A program made the position numbers and the translations under genes. Below the pieces are notes generated by a model, which was given only the letters and a program-made list of their open reading frames with translations, had not been told where the DNA came from and did no database searches. A stretch of 64,000 nt of DNA from Zygnema cylindricum (taxonomy: Eukaryota > Streptophyta > Zygnematophyceae > Zygnematales > Zygnemataceae): assembly GCA_037447655.1 (NCBI GenBank), contig JBBHKE010000917.1:17980-81979 (forward strand). Reading direction: 5' to 3'. Each line of letters begins with the position of its first letter. Positions within the stretch are counted from its first letter, which is position 1. Positions 1 through 10,752 of this stretch are shown here, one piece after another.

Positions 1-12
1 TCTTGTTCTGCT

Positions 13-324
13 TTGAAAGAGCTGATATGGGTGAAGTCCTTGTTGCAAGAATTGGGGTATATGAAGAAGGGAGTACATGAAGTGTTTTGTGATAATCAGG
101 CTGCAATTGAAATTGCAGCCAATCCAAAACACCATTTCAAAGCTAAGCATATGGATATAAGATTGAGCTTTGTGAGGGAAAAAGTGGAAAATAAAATTGT
201 GAATTTGGTGTATAAGAGTGATAGGGAAATGGTGGCTGATATGATGACAAAGCCTGTGCCATCTCCCAAGCTAAAGTATTGTAGAGAAAAATGTGGATTA
301 AAAGAGCAATTAAAATTAGACTAG
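13..324 (+). pseudogene. copia RNase H C-terminal part (E1)
   Basis: This is the C-terminal part of the Ty1/copia RNase H domain, truncated at its N-terminus by the window edge. The frame is open to the TAG at 322-324. It shows the catalytic-aspartate motif CDNQAAI, then the family signature FKAKHMDIRLSFVREKV and the terminal MMTKPV motif typical of copia Pol C-termini. In the element it would degrade the RNA strand of the RNA/DNA hybrid during reverse transcription. Identity with the same region of E3 (8475-9011) is high. It is marked pseudogene because the element is only partly visible and its intactness cannot be judged. Confidence 0.8.
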
Positions 325-337
325 AAAATAAAAGGAG
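323..337 (+). other. polypurine tract of E1
   Basis: A purine run directly precedes the LTR start TGTTGAAAT at 338. Plus-strand DNA synthesis is normally primed here. The same tract, as a pyrimidine run on the plus strand, sits beside the LTRs of E2 (2505-2518) and E3 (8462-8475). Confidence 0.75.
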
Positions 338-881
338 TGTTGAAATCACTAGATTTAGGGGAGGTATTTTCTAGGTCTTAATTAAAAATAAAAAGGAAAA
401 GGAAAGTAGAAGCAGCCTACCTCCACCTTCTCTCTCTGACCCCCACACTTGTTGTAGTCACTGAAGGAGAAAGAGGGCGGTGGAGCCTTGGCTGCCTTAG
501 CTAAATAGGCAGGGCTTAAGAGTGACCTAAGTCACTCTCAACCAAAAAGGTTGAGTCTCGCAGGACTCGAACCTCCGACCGGTAGGGCAAGGCATAGCCG
601 TCAACCCTTACCAGTCTGTCGTAGTAGGCCGTTAAGATACATAGGGTTCGATAGCTATTTAAATAATAGATAGACGACTAATCCGATTAACGGAATTACA
701 AATAGGATACATAGAAACTAGTTGGGGGAATTTAGCGCGCACGAAACAAATGTACCGGACATTAGTTTTTGAACGGCTGGGAAATAAAGCCGACTTATGT
801 CCGACGGCTCACATCATCGCTGAGATCCTAGAAAGGTCGCTTTTGCGGTTTACGGATGTAACATAACCTGGCGACACGTGA

Positions 882-964
882 CAATATGTCATAGGGAAGC
901 TTGAATCCCGGGGAGCGTGAGTGGCAATATGTCATAGGGAAGCTTGAATCCCGGGGAGCGTGAG
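882..964 (+). repeat. 43-bp tandem duplication in U3 of the E1 LTR
   Basis: Two adjacent copies, starting at 882 and 925, share CAATATGTCATAGGGAAGCT and the following GGGGAGCGTGAG, with period 43 bp. They lie upstream of the TATA box, where enhancer duplications are common in LTRs. The other family-A LTRs here lack the duplication. Confidence 0.85.
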
Positions 965-1158
965 GACAAGTCTGGGGGAAATACGCGTCCACTCTATGGC
1001 CTTGTCGTACACAGGCCGTACAGAAAATACATCGGCCATAGTACCTTTCTGTACTATAAAGTCTTCAGATTGGTTCCGTACATCAGTAGATAGGGGTTGT
1101 GAGAGGGTTTGGGACTTAGTGGATTGAGGAGGTAGCCGCCTCTCTCCCAACAAGCTTG

Positions 1159-1166
1159 TATAAATA
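1159..1166 (+). promoter_or_regulatory. TATA-like box in the E1 LTR
   Basis: TATAAATA occurs in the second half of the LTR. Equivalent boxes occur in family B LTRs, for example at 22408-22414 and 34977-34984, each after a run of CTCTCTAAGAGAGC-type sequence. The transcription start has not been determined. Confidence 0.5.
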
Positions 1167-1381
1167 TTGGCATCTTTGCCATTCGATAATTTAATCGCCT
1201 AGTTAGGCGTTTTCAGTGATTCCTTTTGCTGTGGACTCAGGGGAGCCCAGACTGCAGAGGAGTGCAGTCAGATTATCAATTTATCTGCTAGGGTAGCAGT
1301 TGCTCTTGTTAAAAGTGGTTTAGTCAAAAACTACCTAGAGGCTTTCTCAAATTTGGTCCAAATAGAAGACACAGAATTGCA

Positions 1382-1496
1382 GAAAGTACTATTGCCGGTG
1401 TACCTTTTGTACGACAAATGTTCAACATGGCTATTACGTGGACGTGTGCCCTCTTTTTACTCGTCCGTAGGTTCCTCGGAATTCCCGCGACCAAAT
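1382..1496 (-). repeat. left LTR of E3, first fragment
   Basis: This segment matches the right LTR of E3 from about 13132 to 13250 (shared TACTACTGCCGGTGTACC-type core). It is cut at 1381 by E1 and at 1496 by E2. The LTR resumes at 7868, just past the E2 target duplication: the sequence before E2 ends ATTCCCGCGACCAAAT and the sequence after it continues GTGATCTCTCAACG, which joined reproduces the order in the right LTR. Confidence 0.85.
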
Positions 1497-2504
1497 TGCA
1501 ATTATGTGTCCTCCATTCGACCAGAGAATACAAGAAGCCTCTCGATAGTATTTAACTAACCCACTTCAAGCCACAACCACTGCTGTCCAGGAAGGCAAAA
1601 TGATAGTTTGACTGCACTTGTGTGCAGCCTGGACTCCTGTGAGTCTTTAGCAAAAAAAATCACTGAAAACGGCCAACCGGTCGATAAGTTATGAGCCGGC
1701 AAAAAATGCCAATTTATACAAAGCTCTCTTAGAGAGAGAGGTGACTACCTAACAAAATTTCCTAAGTCCTAAACCTCTCTCACATCCCCTATCTACTGAA
1801 GAACGGACCAATCATATAACTGTTAAGTACAGAAAAGGTACTACGGCCGATGTCGTTTATGTACGGCCGGTGTACGACGAGGCTACTGAGTGGACGCGTG
1901 TCACTTTTCCACTCGTTTGTATATTCTCCGGAATTCCCGCAACTGAATGTCATCCTTCCACGCGGCGCCAGGTCATGCCACGTCCATAAAAGCCAAAGTG
2001 ACCATTCCGCAATCTCGACGATGATTTACGCCGTCGGATTAAATCCGACATCAAATGTCGAGCGTTGAAACAAATGTCTGATTCATTTGTTTCGTGCGAA
2101 ATGACGTTCGCACTAAACCCTAACAAGTTCTATGTTCATTCGTCCATATTTCAATTAAATGGTTTTAGTATTATACAATAGGTTAAATACTTATCAAACC
2201 CTATATCTCCTAAGAGACTTCTATAACTGACTGGTTTGAGCTAACACCTACGCCGCGCTCTGGTGGTCGGGGGTTCCAGTCTTGCCGGACTCAACCTTTT
2301 GTTGAGAGTGACTTAAGTCACTCTTTAGTCCTTCCTATAGAGCTGAGGCAGTCATGGCTCCATCGCTCTCTCTCTCTCATTTAATGACTAAAATAAGTAT
2401 AGGAGCAAGTGGGAAGAGATGGAGGCAGGCTGCCTGCATTTCCTTTATCTGTTTCCGCTAATTATTTTAGACCTAGAAAATACCAAAAACTACTTATTTC
2501 AACA
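1497..2504 (-). repeat. 3' LTR of E2
   Basis: This copy lies next to the polypurine tract (2505-2518), so it is the 3' LTR of the minus-strand element. The U5 end at 1497-1516 still keeps the ATGGAG start (minus strand) that is mutated to ATAGAG in the 5' LTR. A CT-rich patch at 2367-2381 and a degraded B-box-like motif near 2270-2281 are also seen. Confidence 0.88.
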
Positions 2505-2518
2505 CTCCCTTTATTTTC

Positions 2519-3449
2519 TAGTCTAATTTTTACTTATCTTTTCATCCATTTTTTTCCTTACAATATCTTAACTTTGGAGAGGGCACAGGTTTGGTCATCA
2601 TGTCAGCCACTATTTCTTGATCGAATTTATACACAAGATTTACAATTTTTTTTCAACTTTTTCCCTCACGAAGCTCAATCTTATGTCCATATGTTTAGCC
2701 TTGAAATGATGTTTTAGATTGGCTGCAATGGCAATGGCAGCCTGATTATCACAAAAAACTTCTTACACTCCCTCCTTCATATACCCCAATTTTTGCAACA
2801 AGGATTTGACCCACATCAACTCTTTCACAGCCAAACAAGAGGCCATATACTCAGCCTCCATAGTAGACTGAGCAACCACCTTTTGTTGCTTACTGCTCCA
2901 ACAACAAGCACCTTCCCCACATACAACACATACCCACAAGTGCATATTCTCATAGGTGCATCCCCATAACTGGCATCACTCCAAGTAGTGATATCATTGT
3001 GCTCCCCTCCCAAATGTAACCATAATTCTCTAGTTCCTACCAGATATCTGATGACTCTCTTGGCTGCCTCCCAATCTCTCTTCGTAGGATCACTAAGACT
3101 CCTAATGATGACTCCTACTGAGGACTCCTACTGCTGCCGCTATGTTTGGCCTAGTACAGTTCATAAAATAGATCAAACTTCCTACGATTTGTCTATAAGG
3201 GATAGACTTCTTAAACTCTCTCTCTTCTGGACTCATCAGATCATCTAAGATCATCACTCCTCCTTCTACACTCCCATCACTTACCTTTTTCAAGTCCATG
3301 GGAGTGGTACAACTGTTAGCATTTTCCATCTGGAATTTCTCAAGCATATTACCTATTGCTTTTTTCTGAGTAAGTCTGATAATCTTCTTCCCCCTATCTC
3401 TCTCCATTTGAATCCCCAAAATATATCTTGCCTCTCCTAAATCCTTCAT
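2519..3449 (-). pseudogene. E2 RT C-terminus and RNase H (broken)
   Basis: Read leftwards from 3449, MKDLGEARYILGIQMERD and the following KKAIGNMLEKFQMENA belong to the end of copia reverse transcriptase. They are followed by the connection region (IPYRQIVGSLIYFMN) and RNase H (STMEAEYMASCLAVKELMW near 2800-2870, then a region matching FKAKHMDI near 2660-2700). Frameshifts at about 3100, 3010 and 2765 break the frame. In an intact element this part carries the RNase H active-site Asp and Glu; the Glu of MEAEYM is still present. Confidence 0.8.
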
Positions 3450-3986
3450 ATCAAATCTGCTTCTAAGATCATTCTGTAACTTATTTATTTTTTATAAAGA
3501 TTTACTCAACACAAGCAGATCATCCACATAAATTGCAATAAAAATTACACCATTTTCATCTTCAAACATATAGATAGAATGGTCAGAGCTGATTCGGATA
3601 TATCCTTGACCGGTGAGAAACTCATATAGTTTCTTATTCCACTATCGCGGAGCCTGCTTTAGTCCATATAAGGACTTTATGAGCCTGCAGACTTTGCTCT
3701 CTTCTCCTTCTTCTACGAACCCCTCGTGTTGCCTCATGAAAATTTCTTTCTCTAACTCACCATTAAGGAAAGGAGTCTTTATGTCCATCTGGTATATTTC
3801 CATGTCTTCCGCTGCTGCCAGAATGAGGATAATCCTTACTGATGGGAACCCAACAACTGGAGCAAAGGTCTCCTCATAGTCAATCCCCTCATTTTGGGTG
3901 AACCCTTTCGCTACCAATCGAGCCTTATATCTCTCAATGGTATTATTTGGGTTCAGTTTTAGTTTAAATACCCAATTTTCACCCAA
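3450..3986 (-). pseudogene. E2 reverse transcriptase core (broken)
   Basis: The RVT_2-type fingers and palm run from 3986 downwards: ERYKARLVAKGFTQNEGIDY, ETFAPVV and QMDIKTPFLNGEL (first catalytic Asp). A TAG near 3640 replaces the Gln of the family motif RQWNKKL. Beyond it the frame continues with the palm motif YVDDLLVLS near 3500-3530, so both aspartates of the YVDD box are intact. The enzyme would copy element RNA to DNA inside virus-like particles, but this copy cannot make a full protein. Confidence 0.82.
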
Positions 3987-4392
3987 TAGGTTTTTCGTCT
4001 GGAGGAAAATCTGCTAGTTCCCTACTATTTTCTTCCATGATGGAGGCCATCTCATCATTTATGGCTCTAATCCATCTTTCTTTCTACGGACTATTCACTA
4101 CCTCCGAGTAAGACTGAGGCTCATATGGTTGAGGTAACTTAGTTGCCTTATGCGCGACGTATTTTTCCTATATCCTTTTGCTGCTCCTTCTCCCTCCCTC
4201 AAACTCTGAAGCTTGAATGGATGGAAGTCTTGGATTTCTCCTCACTGCCTCATCGGCTCCCTTGTCTATGGGAGCCGGTTATTGTCCCACTTCTTCTATC
4301 TCCTCGAAGTCCCTAAGAGTATGTGAGATTTCCGGCTAGTCTGCTGTATCTCGCATCTCCCATGAATCTGCAATCGCGGTTTCATTCATGTC

Positions 4393-5299
4393 CTATTTCA
4401 GGAACGACCGAGTTCTCCTCACTCTCGGCCTCAAATCTGATTTTATCTTCTTTGTATATTTGAAAGGGTCAAATGACTTCCCTTCATCCATAACAACTAG
4501 CTGTTTGACCACAATGATATCTTTCTTTGCTAAGTCATAGACTCTATATCCGTTAACATCCTCATCATATCCCACAAAGTATCCAGGTTTTCCCTTAGCA
4601 TCTAGTTTCAAGTGTTTGTTATCCGTGTCAAGATTGTAAACTTGGCTATCGAATACTTTAAGGTGTGAGATATTTGGTTTCCTTCCAGCCCATCTCTCAT
4701 AAGGTGTCACTCCCTTTACGGCTAAGAGAAGGACTCTATTCTTTATGTAATTGGCACAGTTCATTGCTTCTGTCCAAAATCTCTTTCCTATTTTCTTGTC
4801 GGCCAACATAATGCATGCACTATCTCCTAGTGTTCGATTAAACCTCTTAGCTTCCCCATTTTTTTCAAGGTTATATGGTACAGTTTTCTGGTGCTGCACT
4901 CCCTCATCTCTCCGATATTCCTTAAACTAGTTAGAGGTATATTCCCCCCAAATTATCACTCTTTATCATCTTAATGAGGGTTTCATACAACTTCTCACTC
5001 CAAGCTTTATATTCTTTGAAGTAAGTTGATGCTTTAGACTTTTTTAAAAAAAAATAGACTCTAGAGTATCAAGACCAATCATCAGTTATTGTCATCATAA
5101 ACCTCTTTCCTCCAACCGAAGGTACTTTTGCAGGTCCCCAAATATGAGTGTGGACCAAGTCTAATACTTTCTCACCTCTATATGTGGCGACTTTCGGAAA
5201 GGGAAGTCTGTGAGCCGTACCTTGAGCACAGCCACTACAATCATCCATCATTTCATTATCCCCAAACTGAATGCCTTCTACTACCCCAAGCTTTTTCAT
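4393..5299 (-). pseudogene. E2 integrase (broken)
   Basis: The N-terminal zinc-binding part is visible (DDCSGCAQGTAHR), followed by the rve core. The first catalytic residue is lost: the family motif VHTDIWG reads VHTHIWG here (Asp to His), whereas E3 keeps Asp. After a frameshift between about 5068 and 4900, the rest of the core and the C-terminal domain continue at 4899-4393 (PYNLEKNGEAKRFNRTLG, then KRFWTEAMNCANYIKNR and LKLDAKGKPGYFVGYDED). The enzyme would insert element DNA with 5-bp staggered cuts, as seen in the CAAAT duplication. Confidence 0.85.
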
Positions 5300-6879
5300 T
5301 TACCTCAACCCATCAAAATGCACATGCCGCAACCACTTATGCCAAATCATCACCTTAGGAACACCAACATAGTAAGCATTCTTTTTTTCATTACCCAGGT
5401 TAAGCCTAAACATTCCTTGGCTATTCTTATCTGCCGTGAAGTAAACTTTATCCCCATACTTAGCTATTAAGAATCCATTTCTAGTAAAGGTATTAAACTC
5501 TTTGTCATCTAGCACAAACGTAGAGACAAGATTTTTACTCAGCTGAGGAATGTAGAGTACATCTGAGAATGTAAGTATACAAGTCTTACCCTCCACTAAG
5601 ACTTTTAGATCTACTAATCCCACTAGATCTGTAGTAACCACTCTCCCACCCCTATACTCTATCTCTACAATAGGGATCTTTCTTAGCGTAGTGAAGAGTT
5701 CCTTATCACAACAGATATGCATGGATGCACATGAGTCGATGATCCATCCTTCCTGTGGAGCTTCCCGAATTCCTCCAAGGGCACACTTCTGTCTTTGAGG
5801 GATCTCTTTCTCCTCCACACTCTTGTCAAGAAGAAGCTCCCCATCCTCCTCAGAAGACTCATCTTCAATTTCTCCTGTCACTTTTGTAACCACAAGTGAT
5901 TTCTTCTTCCGTTCGTAAGAACCCCCTCCACGGTTGTCTTGGAGCCTCAACTCCGACAGCTTGACACAATGTGCGATGAAGTGTCCCGACTTTTTGCAAA
6001 AATGACAAAGACCCTTTGGGGGCCTCGGTCCTCCAAAATGATCTCTTTCCCTTTTGTACATTTTCTTCGGGTCCTTCCCCCATCGGTCCCCCCGTGCTGC
6101 TAGAGCTTGATTGCTCTTTCCTCCTCTCCTAATCTTCATTGTGTTTTCCTACACAAGTATCATCCTGACCACTCTGTTCCATTTCCATGAACTATCAGGC
6201 ATTTTGTATACTCGGTAAATTATGTTCTCGTACTCATCTGGTAACTTCGTGATAAGGGTATTAACTTTCATTTTTATTGTACCTGTCCACCCAACACTTT
6301 CCATCTCCATATACAAACAAGAAAGATCAATACAGTAATCTAACATCTTTCCTCCTTTGTAAATGTAACTCACTAGCTTTTGCTCAGCCAACTGGAGCTC
6401 CTGAATAGTTCCAGCTCTATAAATCTCCACCAAACTCACCCACCACTCCTCGGCCTTGTAAATGTGAAGATGATGGGTGGCGAAAGCTTGAGTGAGGTGC
6501 CTAAGAATGATGTCTTGGCAGCCATGTTTACATCCTCCCACATTTGAGTATCGTTCTCCGCGGTCTTCAGGGTCGCTGCACTCGGTACTGTGGCAATAGG
6601 AGTGAGGGGTGTCTTCTTATTTTTCCCCTTTTCAGACACATTGCAGTCCCCATCATCTGCCTCCTCCGCTGAGGGAGCTGTTGCTGTAGGAAACCTTACT
6701 CATCCAAATCCTGGTGGAGTTCCCGAAGGTGGACGTTTCACTTGTCGACTGACAATACCCCAGTATCGTTTTTTGCGCAAAGCTCCCATCATCATGGCTT
6801 CTCAATAGATGAACCCAGATCCATTGAAGGTGGGCACCCCAGAGGGTGGGCCCATAACTTGCAATTTTGTGTCCTCTAT
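5300..6879 (-). pseudogene. E2 gag, zinc knuckle and protease (broken)
   Basis: Gag should begin at the LTR codon at 6879-6877, which here reads ATA instead of ATG, and cross the LTR/PBS junction as LQVMGPPSG. A TGA at 6802-6804 replaces a conserved Trp. The Gag core resumes at 6541 (RHLTQAFATHHLHIYKAEEW) and ends at a stop at 6149. From 6139 it continues with the zinc knuckle CHFCKKSGHFIAHC (CX2CX4HX4C), an acidic linker and the protease signature WIIDSCASMH, where the usual DSG is DSC. The pre-integrase motif WHKWLRHVHFD follows. The protein would form the particle and process the polyprotein. Confidence 0.85.
6845..6859 (-). other. E2 primer-binding site (anticodon-arm type)
   Basis: Read on the minus strand, AGTTATGGGCCCACC follows the LTR end directly. 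It is complementary to the anticodon stem-loop of plant initiator tRNA-Met (GGTGGGCCCATAACC in DNA letters) with one mismatch at the first base. Priming from this part of the tRNA would need a cleaved 5' half, as known for Drosophila copia. Confidence 0.8.
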
Positions 6880-7867
6880 TGGACCACAAAATACAACAAG
6901 CCTCCAGATAGTATTTAACTAACCCACTTCAAGCCATAACCACTGCTGTCCAGGAAGGCAAAATGACGGTTTGACTACACCCCTGTGGAACCTGGACTCC
7001 CTTGAGTACGTAGCAAAAAAAATCATTGAAAACGGCTAACCAGCCGATAAGTTATGAGCCGACAAAAAATGCTAATTTATACAAAGTTCTCTTAGAGAGA
7101 GAGGTGACTACCTAACAAAATTTCCTAAGTCCTAAACCTCTCTCACAACCCCTATCTACTGAAGTACGAACCAATCATATAACTGTTAAGTTCAGAAAAG
7201 GTACCTCGACCGATGTCTTTTCTGTATGATCGGTGTACGACAATGCTACTAAGTGGACGCGTGTCACTTTTCCACTCGTTCATTTATTCCCCGGATTTCC
7301 CGCGACCGAATGTCATCCTTCCACGCCGCGCTAGGTCATGCCACGTCCATAAAAGCCAAAGTGACCATTCCGCGATCTCGGCGATGATGTACGCCGTCGG
7401 ATTAAATTCGACATCAAATTTTGACTTTTGAAACAAATGTCCGATTCATTTGTTTCGTGGGAAATGACGTTCGCACTAAACCCTAACAAGTTCTATTTTC
7501 ATTCATCCATATATTAGTTAAATGGTTTTAGTATTATAGAATAGGTTAAATACTTATCAAACCCTATATCTCTTAACGGACTTCTACGACAGACTAGTTA
7601 GAGTTAACGGCTACGTCGCGCTTTGCCGGTCGGAGGTTCGAGGCCTGCCGGACTCAACCTTTTGTTGAGAGTGACTTAAGTCACTCTTTAGTCCTTCGTA
7701 TGGAGCTGAGGCAGCCATGGCTCTATCGCTCTCTCTCTCTCCTTCAGTGATTACAACAAGTATGGGGGCAAGAGAGAAGAGATGGAGGCAAGCTGCTTGC
7801 ATTTTCTTTATCTGTTTCCGCTAATTATTTTAGACCTAGAAAATACCAAAAACTACTTATTTCAACA
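6860..7867 (-). repeat. 5' LTR of E2
   Basis: 1008 bp, bounded by the primer-binding site on the left and the target duplication CAAAT on the right. A B-box-like GGTTCGAGGCC lies on the plus strand at 7635-7645, antisense to the element. A CT-rich patch lies at 7728-7745. Confidence 0.88.
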
Positions 7868-8461
7868 CAAATGTGATCTCTCAACGTGGCGCTACGTCAT
7901 GCCATGTCACAAAAACCAAAGTGACCATTTCAAGATTTTGGCAATGATGTGCGCCGTTGGATTTGAATCGAAATGCAAACTCAGCCATTATAAATACTTG
8001 CGCGACATTTGTTTCGCTGTCAAAACATAATGCGCGGTATCCGTTTCGCAATAGTATCTTACTTCGTAATTTATAAAATTGTAACCATGCATGCCGTATA
8101 CAGTTTCAGTTAAATGAATTTGTTCCTTCCTAAATAAATATATATCTAACACATACTATAGCATTTAGCATTGATACTAGTCTAATAGGATAAAGCTGAC
8201 CGTTATCGGCCTACTTGACGAAGGGCAGGTACCGGGATCAAATCCCGGGTCCGTCAGATATATTTTTAGTAACCTATTAAAAATAACTGCCTGTTGAACT
8301 AAGGCAGCCATGGATCAACCACCCACTCTATTCTTTAGTGACTACAACAAGTATGGGGGCTAGAGAGAGGAGGTGGAGGCAGGCTGTCCGTCCTTTTCTT
8401 TTCCTTATATACTAACATATTTAAACCTATAAAATACTCTAGAAATCTATTAATTTCAACA
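7868..8461 (-). repeat. left (3') LTR of E3, second fragment
   Basis: This continues the segment at 1382-1496 after removal of E2 and ends at the polypurine tract. It contains a tRNA-like T-arm on the plus strand: stem CCGGG 8232-8236, loop ATCAAAT 8237-8243, stem CCCGG 8244-8248. Confidence 0.82.
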
Positions 8462-8474
8462 CTAACTTTATTTT

Positions 8475-9011
8475 CTAGTTTAATTTTACTTTCAATTTTA
8501 GTCCACAATTTTCTCTACAATATTTAATATTAGGAGAGGGCACGGGTTTTGTCATCATATCACCCACCATTTCCTCATCAGATCTATATACAAGATTCAC
8601 AATATTATTCTGAACTTTTTCCCTCACAAAACTCAATTTTATGTCCATGTGCTTAGCTTTAAAATGATATTTTGGTTTAGCTGCGATTGCAATGGCAGCT
8701 TGATTATCACAAAACACTTCATGCACTCCTTTCTTCATATACCCCAGTTCTTGCAGCAAGGACTTGACCCACATCAACTCTTTCACAGCAAAATAAGAGG
8801 CCATGTACTCAGCCTCCATAGTAGACTGAGCAACCACCTTTTGTTGTTTACTGCTCGAACAGCATGCAACTTCCCCAACATCCAACACATACCCAGAAGT
8901 GCATCTTCTCATAGGTGGGTCCCCATATCTATCATCACTCCAAGAAGTGATGTCAGTGTGCTCTCCTCCCAAATGCAACCATAACTCTCTGGTTCCCACC
9001 AGATATCTCAT
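8475..9011 (-). pseudogene. E3 RNase H domain, 178-codon open frame
   Basis: The best preserved RNase H in the window. Read from 9011, it starts in the connection region (MRYLVGTRELWLHLGGEHTD). It carries all three recognisable acidic active-site motifs of the copia enzyme: the Asp in ITSWSDDRYGD, the Glu in STMEAEYMASY and the Asp in CDNQAAIAIA. It then has KHMDIKLSFVREKV and the terminal MMTKPV motif, and ends at the expected stop before the polypurine tract. The frame is broken from RT at about 9012-9190, so it is part of a dead polyprotein. Confidence 0.82.
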
Positions 9012-9189
9012 GACTCTTTTGGCTGCCCCTAGTCTCTCTTCCTATGATCATTAAGACTCATACTGTCTACTCCAACTGCTGCCACTATGTCCAACCTGGT
9101 AGAGTTCATAAAATAGATTAAACTTCCTACGACCTGTCTTTAAGGGATAGACTTCATAATTTCTCTCTCCTCTGGACTCATGTGATCGT

Positions 9190-9900
9190 TTATTTCATCA
9201 CTCCTCCTTTTACACTCATTTCACTTACTTTTTTCAAGTCCATGGGAGTGGTACAACTGTTAGCATTTTCCATCTGGAATTTCTTAAGCATATTACCTAT
9301 TGCTTCTTTCTGAGTAAGTCTGATAATCTTCTTCCCCCTATCTCTCTCCATTTGAATCCCCAAAATATATCTTGCCTCCCCTAAATCCTTCATATCAAAT
9401 CTGCTTCTAAGATCTTTCTTTAACTTATTGATTTTTTCCAAAGATTTACTCAACACAAGCAGATCATCCACATAAATTGCGATAAAAATGACACCATTCT
9501 CATCTTCAAACATATAGATAGAATGGTCAGAGCTGATCCGGATATATCTTAGACCGGTGAGAAACTCATCTAGTTTCTTATTCCACTGTCGGGAAGCATG
9601 CTTCAGTCCATATAAGGACTTTATGAGCCTGCAGACTTTGCTCTCTTCTCCTTCATCTACAAAACCCTCGGGTTGCCTCATGAAAATTTCTTCCTCTAAC
9701 TCACAATTAAGAAAAGCAGTCTTAATATACATCTGGTGTATTTCCATGTCTTCCGTTGTTGCCAGACTGAGGAGAATCCTTACTGATAGGAACCAAACAA
9801 CTGGAGCAAAGGTCTCCTCATAGTCAATCCCCTCGTTTTGGGTGAATTCTTTCGCTACCAATCGAGCCTTATATCTCTCAATGGTATTATATGGGTTCAC
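9190..9900 (-). pseudogene. E3 reverse transcriptase, 236-codon open frame
   Basis: Most of a copia reverse transcriptase is uninterrupted. It contains ERYKARLVAKEFTQNEGIDY, ETFAPVV, QMYIKTAFLNCEL (the motif usually reads QMDVKTAFLNG, so the first catalytic Asp is Tyr here), CRLIKSLYGLKHASRQWNKK, YVDDLLVLS with both aspartates, and FDMKDLGEARYILGIQMERD. The Asp-to-Tyr change alone should abolish polymerase activity. The sequence upstream (9916-10257) is the integrase-RT linker, including PRLPSIPASEFEGG and a region like RWIRAINDEMASI, separated by a stop. Confidence 0.85.
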
Positions 9901-9915
9901 TTTTAGTTTAAATAC

Positions 9916-10752
9916 TCATTTACACCCAATAGGTTTTCTGTCTGGAGGATAATCCGCTAGTTCCCAAGTATTTTCTTCCATGATGGAGGCCATCTCATCA
10001 TTTATGGCTCTAATCCATCTTTCTTTCTTCAGACTATTCACTGCCTCCGAGTAAGACTGAGGCTCATCTGGGTGAGATAGCTTAGCTACCTTATGAGCGG
10101 CATGTTTTTCCTGTATCCTTTTGCTGCTCCTTCTCCCTCCCTCAAACTCTGAAGCTGGAATGGATGGAAGTCTTGGATTTCTCCTCACTGTCTCATCGGC
10201 TCCCTTGTCCATAGAAGCCGGTTCTGGTTCCACGTCTTCTATCTCCTCGAAGTCCACAGGGGTATGTGAGGTTTCAGGTGAATCCCTTGTATCTTAAATC
10301 TCCCTTGAATCTGCAATCACGGTTTCACTCATGTACCTTTCAAAAATAACCGAGTTCTCCTCACTTTCGAACTCAAATCTTATTTTTATCTTCTTTGTAT
10401 ATTTGAAGGGATCAAATGACTTCCCTTCATCGATGACAACTAAGTGTTTCACCAGAATGATATCTTTCTTTGCTAAGTCATAGACTCTATATCCCTTAAC
10501 ATCCTCATCATATCCCACAAAGTATCCAGGTTTTCCCTTAGCGTCTAGTTTCAAGTTTTTCCTATCTGTGTCAAGGCTGTAAACTTGGCTACCGAATACT
10601 TTAAGGTGTGAGATATCTGGTTTCCTTCCAACCGATCTCTCATAAGGTGTCATTCCCTTTACGGTTGAGGTAAGGACTCTATTCTTAATGTAGTTCGCAT
10701 AGTTCATGGCTTTTGCCCAAAATCTCTTTCTTATTTTCTTGTCAGCCAACAT
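9916..10752 (-). pseudogene. E3 integrase C-terminal domain and INT-RT linker
   Basis: From 10752 leftwards: KRFWAKAMNYANYIKNRVL, the GKPGYFVGYDEDVKGYRVYD motif of the copia integrase C-terminal domain, and DEGKSFDPFKYTKK. A stop at about 10294 is followed by an acidic linker (EIEDVEPEPASMDKG) and the start of the RT region (RWIRAINDEMASIMEENTWE). The same order is visible in E2 at 4030-4899, where it is more broken. Confidence 0.8.

Larger units (their letters stand above)
1..1381 (+). mobile_element. E1: 3' end of Ty1/copia element, family A
   Basis: The window opens inside a copia element read on the plus strand. It contains the end of RNase H, a polypurine tract and the whole 3' LTR; the rest lies upstream of the window. 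The LTR ends at the CA at 1380-1381, where homology switches abruptly to an opposite-orientation LTR (part of E3) starting at 1382. This is what is expected if E1 inserted into the left LTR of E3. The 5 bp GAAAG at 1382-1386 would be its right target duplication; the left partner is outside the window. Confidence 0.8.
338..1381 (+). repeat. 3' LTR of E1 (family A)
   Basis: The LTR starts TGTTGAAAT after the polypurine tract and ends ATTGCA, matching inverted the boundaries of the E2 LTRs. It is 1044 bp against 1008 bp for E2; the excess is mostly a 43-bp tandem duplication at 882-964. A TATA-like box lies at 1159-1166, which places the promoter in the second half. A consensus-like pol III B box lies on the minus strand at 563-573. 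Confidence 0.8.
1497..7867 (-). mobile_element. E2: full-length Ty1/copia element, family A
   Basis: A 6371-bp copia element on the minus strand. Both LTRs are exactly 1008 bp (1497-2504 and 6860-7867), start TG and end CA, and are flanked by the 5-bp target duplication CAAAT at 1492-1496 and 7868-7872. The internal order read on the minus strand is PBS, gag with zinc knuckle, protease, integrase, RT, RNase H, polypurine tract, which is the copia order. Visible divergence between the LTRs and many stops and frameshifts mean it is old and inactive. It sits inside the left LTR of E3. Confidence 0.92.

Noticed and set aside
882-964. CRISPR-like direct repeats
   Set aside because: Only two adjacent copies without spacers, in a eukaryotic LTR.
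8226-8256. tRNA gene at the perfect T-arm
   Set aside because: Only the T-arm is tRNA-like; the 5' part gives no D-arm or matching acceptor, and it lies in an LTR.
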